From NCBI RefSeq assembly GCF_000444995.1, contig NC_022041.1:1152001-1216000 (forward strand): 64,000 nucleotides of DNA, given 5' to 3'. Under the pieces are notes generated by a model. That model made no database searches and was not told the origin of the DNA. It saw only the letters and a program-made list of their open reading frames with translations. This document shows, in pieces, positions 63,861-64,000 of the stretch. Every line of letters starts with the position of its first letter. Within the stretch, counting starts at the first letter, position 1. The stretch is from Paracoccus aminophilus JCM 7686 (GTDB taxonomy: Bacteria > Pseudomonadota > Alphaproteobacteria > Rhodobacterales > Rhodobacteraceae). The translations under genes were made by a program, and so were the position numbers.

Positions 63861-64000
63861 AGCCGCGCCGGCGGATCGCTATGCGGCCGATCCAGTCACC
63901 GCTTGGGCCGAGGATGTGGCGGCCGGGAAGGTCACTGCCGGGCCGCATGTGCGTAACGCCGCCGCGCGGCACATCCGCGATCTGGCCGAAGGACCGGGGC
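63847..64000 (+). CDS. Phage terminase large subunit (partial, 5' end)
   Basis: The first 51 codons (MTSLEAAPADRYAADPVTAW). Similar N-termini belong to large terminases adjacent to P27 small subunits. The ATPase and nuclease domains lie outside the window. Confidence 0.7.
   Translation, partial: MTSLEAAPADRYAADPVTAWAEDVAAGKVTAGPHVRNAAARHIRDLAEGPG

Larger units (their letters stand above)
53131..64000. mobile_element. Prophage integrated in ctrA (right end outside window)
   Basis: Contains a tyrosine integrase next to the junction, lambda-like immunity region, phage-family genes (DUF2303, P27 terminase small subunit, HNH, terminase large subunit) and many small overlapping genes. The gene order (integrase, leftward operon, repressor, Cro, replication, HNH, TerS, TerL) is that of a tailed temperate phage. 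Confidence 0.95.

Noticed and set aside
1..64000. CRISPR arrays, rRNA genes and insertion sequences
   Set aside because: No regularly spaced repeats, rRNA signatures or transposase genes were seen; the only mobile element supported is the prophage.

Overview
The window looks like a chromosomal segment of a high-GC alphaproteobacterium of the Rhodobacteraceae, probably Paracoccus-like (inference). The grounds are the aerobic cobalamin genes including CobG, a SciP (DUF1153) gene directly upstream of ctrA, and the general gene content. From about 53,131 to the right edge it is a prophage that has entered the host ctrA gene.

Layout, host part. 1-1,939: peroxide defence (ahpF partial, ahpC, OxyR-type site). 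2,436-8,434: a compact accessory cluster with a FabH/OleA-like ketosynthase, an SDR reductase, a metallo-beta-lactamase-fold hydrolase and an adenylate-forming enzyme on the minus strand, and a divergent TetR regulator plus sulfotransferase; two TetR-type operators lie between. 8,614-12,873: aminotransferase, PfkB-type kinase with an eroded motif, rhodanese, TonB-like protein, LysR regulator. 12,959-28,228: a nearly complete aerobic cobalamin cluster. The minus-strand run is DUF1636-cobW-cobN-cobG/H-cobI-cobJ, headed by a cobalamin riboswitch, and then cobL-cobE-cobM-cobB-cobF; cobK is on the plus strand between cobJ and cobL, and cobO-cobQ diverge from the riboswitch. CobG and CobH are read as one continuous frame. 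28,218-40,907: hypothetical protein, LLM oxidoreductase, serine acetyltransferase, alpha/beta hydrolase, an XRE-cupin/EamA pair, a glutamine-type ABC transporter, a sulfate ABC transporter, and a double CDGSH protein. 41,110-47,050: a cytochrome-linked molybdenum hydroxylase (cytochrome c, 2Fe-2S and molybdopterin subunits) with its maturation factors XdhC and MocA. 47,213-52,507: rplU-rpmA, GNAT, lipoprotein, sufE, mnmA, sciP.

Phage part. ctrA is intact for about 177 codons, then the sequence changes to phage DNA and a tyrosine integrase follows on the opposite strand. A leftward operon of small genes runs from 57,665 to the integrase. An XRE repressor and a divergent Cro-like gene are flanked by five copies of the palindrome ATGC-N5-GCAT, an arrangement like the lambda immunity region. 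Rightward genes encode HTH proteins, a DNA methyltransferase, replication-like proteins, an HNH nuclease, and the small and (partial) large terminase subunits. The right end of the prophage and the remaining 3' part of ctrA lie outside the window.

The points most worth following up are the disruption of ctrA, the ketosynthase/sulfotransferase cluster (a candidate uncharacterised lipid or beta-hydroxy-acid pathway), and the CobG-CobH fusion.
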